DNA of 64,000 nucleotides from Pseudomonadota bacterium (GTDB taxonomy: Bacteria; SAR324; XYD2-FULL-50-16; JAHJRI01): NCBI GenBank assembly GCA_022360105.1, contig JAKSDL010000075.1, forward strand, positions 6,259 through 70,258, written 5' to 3'. Positions 62,665-64,000 of the stretch are shown here, piece after piece. The notes beneath the pieces are model-generated. The model saw only the letters and a program-made list of their open reading frames with translations, ran no database searches and was not told the DNA's origin. Each line of letters opens with the position of its first letter. The first letter of the stretch is position 1. The position numbers were made by a program, and so were the translations under genes.

Positions 62665-64000
62665 TAAGAAGACTCGCATTTATTTTTCATTACATTTACC
62701 TATATAAATTCTCCTATTTAGCCGGAATTCTATTTATTATTTTAACCAATTGGATTTCGGTTACTATTCCCGAATATCTGAAACTCTCGGTAGACCTCCT
62801 TACCAGTCAGTCCGGTTCTTTGTCCCAACACAAGGACCAATTGTTTCAATATTTATTGATCATGCTTTTGCTCGCCGTCAGCATCGTCTTTGTGAGGGCC
62901 CTTTCTCGCATTTTCTTTTTCAATCCGGGTCGTGCGATTGAATACCGTGTAAAAAATGACCTTTTCGCAAAACTGACTCGTCTGCAAAAGAACTACTACG
63001 ATTCCAATCCCACCGGGACCATTATTTCCCGCATTCAAAATGACATCAATGGAGTTCGGCTGATTTGCGGTTTTGGAATGATGCAGATGTTCAATATTAC
63101 TACCGCACTATCGCTCACTCCCTATAAGATGTGGCAGCTGTCTCCCAGCCTCACAACCTATGTTTTGATACCGATAATCATCGTCTTTATTATCATCCGG
63201 ATCGGAATGCACTTCGTGACCAGAAATACCAGGGCAAGAATGAAAGCTCTGCAGGGACTTTCCGGTTTTGTTGTTTCTTCTTTATCTGGGATCGATGTCA
63301 TCAAAGGATTTAACCTTCATTCCTGGAATACCAGACGTTTTAACGAGCACAACCAACAAATGCTTAAGCTCTCGTTAAAAATATCGATATTTCGTTCCTT
63401 TTTAATGCCGGTACTACAAAACCTGGAAAACATTCTCAAGGTTGTTATTCTCGCAATAGGCGGATATTACGTTGTACAACAGAATTTTACCATTGGAGAA
63501 CTTACCGCCTTTATTGCCTATTCAGCGCTGCTCAGCATGCCAATTATGGGCCTTGGCTGGTTAACAACAATAATTGAGACTGGAATGATTGGAATAGCAA
63601 GTGTTGAAACCATTCTTAACCAGGAAGAGGAAGAACCAAATGAAAGCAGGCAAACTTTCACGCCAAGGGAGAAATTGTTTGAAAAAGGCCTGGAAGTAAA
63701 AAACCTCACTTACACCTATCCTGGCCACAAGGAGCCTGTGCTAAAAAATGTGTCCTTTAAAATCAAACCGGATCAGACGGTCGGTATACTTGGTCAAATT
63801 GGCTCCGGTAAGACAACGTTGGTAAATTGCCTGAATCGCTATCTTAAGGTTGAAAACAATGCCATTTTTTTTGGCGGGTACGACATCAATCAGCTGAGTT
63901 CATTGCAGGTTAGAAAGGTCATAAGAACGGTTTCCCAGGATGTTTTTTTATTTTCCGATTCCGTCAAAAATAACATTTTGTTCGGTGCGGAAGACGAATC
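62661..64000 (+). CDS. ABC exporter, fused membrane and ATPase domains (3' end beyond window)
   Basis: About 446 codons are visible from the ATG at 62661, whose ATGA overlaps the WD40 stop. The frame is open at the right edge. An exporter membrane domain (about 1-310) has Phe/Ile-rich helices, the RNDLF-like VKNDLFAKLTRLQKNYYD segment, and GTIISRIQNDI. The nucleotide-binding domain begins near 340 (LEVKNLTYTYPGHKEPVLKN) with Walker A GQIGSGKTT and Q-loop VSQDVFLFSD. The C-terminal part with signature and Walker B is beyond the edge. Type is MsbA/MdlB-like; the substrate is unknown. Confidence 0.9.
   Translation, partial: MIRRLAFIFHYIYLYKFSYLAGILFIILTNWISVTIPEYLKLSVDLLTSQSGSLSQHKDQLFQYLLIMLLLAVSIVFVRALSRIFFFNPGRAIEYRVKNDLFAKLTRLQKNYYDSNPTGTIISRIQNDINGVRLICGFGMMQMFNITTALSLTPYKMWQLSPSLTTYVLIPIIIVFIIIRIGMHFVTRNTRARMKALQGLSGFVVSSLSGIDVIKGFNLHSWNTRRFNEHNQQMLKLSLKISIFRSFLMPVLQNLENILKVVILAIGGYYVVQQNFTIGELTAFIAYSALLSMPIMGLGWLTTIIETGMIGIASVETILNQEEEEPNESRQTFTPREKLFEKGLEVKNLTYTYPGHKEPVLKNVSFKIKPDQTVGILGQIGSGKTTLVNCLNRYLKVENNAIFFGGYDINQLSSLQVRKVIRTVSQDVFLFSDSVKNNILFGAEDE

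Noticed and set aside
1..64000. tRNA, rRNA, CRISPR array, IS element or prophage
   Set aside because: No T-loop signatures, conserved rRNA blocks, spaced direct repeats, transposase motifs or phage structural genes were seen in gene-free regions.

Overview
The window reads as a chromosomal segment of a flagellated, chemotactic Gram-negative bacterium of moderate G+C. Signs of an outer membrane are an ADP-heptose-type adenylyltransferase, an Omp85-like barrel and an MltB-type lytic transglycosylase. ClpS-ClpA, RecO, QueG and a CheX/CheD/CheB/CheR chemotaxis set point towards a proteobacterial or deltaproteobacterium-like lineage. SAR324-like is my guess, not a demonstration. Many starts have no clear Shine-Dalgarno sequence, and TTG or GTG starts recur. 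No rRNA, tRNA, CRISPR array or transposase gene was found.

Layout. 1-1491: B12-binding radical SAM protein, cut by the left edge. 1677-4919: fliN-fliM flagellar switch pair, in which FliN carries about 670 residues of acidic Asp/Leu/Gly repeat. 5098-6553: rsmG and a short-chain dehydrogenase. 6602-9405: a three-gene phosphoesterase operon (PHP, 5'-nucleotidase, Sm-like). 9741-17610: chemotaxis locus cheX1, charged protein, STAS, cheD, cheR, cheB, cheY, cheA, cheX2, with no cheW or receptor gene. 17687-18896: small unknowns. 19321-20298: an orphan tyrosine recombinase that resembles the chlamydial plasmid integrases pGP7-D/pGP8-D, followed by a perfect 25-bp palindrome and then by a lone rplC (L3) with its own near-consensus promoter. 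21182-25225: sugar genes (GT2, GDP-fucose synthase, a GDP-deoxyhexose reductase and a plant-RGP-like GT75 protein). 25259-29067: thrC, truA, trxA, a pentapeptide protein and an FmdB zinc ribbon. 29139-32714: mltB-clpS-clpA. 33024-41673: U32-like protein, unknowns, recO, a pseudo-M1/Omp85 hybrid and a CorC-like CBS protein. 42194-47807: glgA, rodA, a heptose adenylyltransferase, unknowns and YjbQ. 47816-56476: housekeeping operons queG-ruvB-miaB and ilvD-ptsI-hyp-maf. 56738-64000: a large unknown, then an apparent operon of K+ channel, exported 14-repeat WD40 protein and ABC exporter (cut by the right edge).

How it fits together. The FliM here begins directly at its core domain and lacks the usual N-terminal CheY-binding peptide, while FliN gains a huge acidic tail. 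The che locus encodes two near-identical CheX phosphatases. Together these suggest an altered CheY-to-switch interface. The recombinase, palindrome and displaced rplC form the second unusual block. The K+ channel/WD40/ABC operon is the third.
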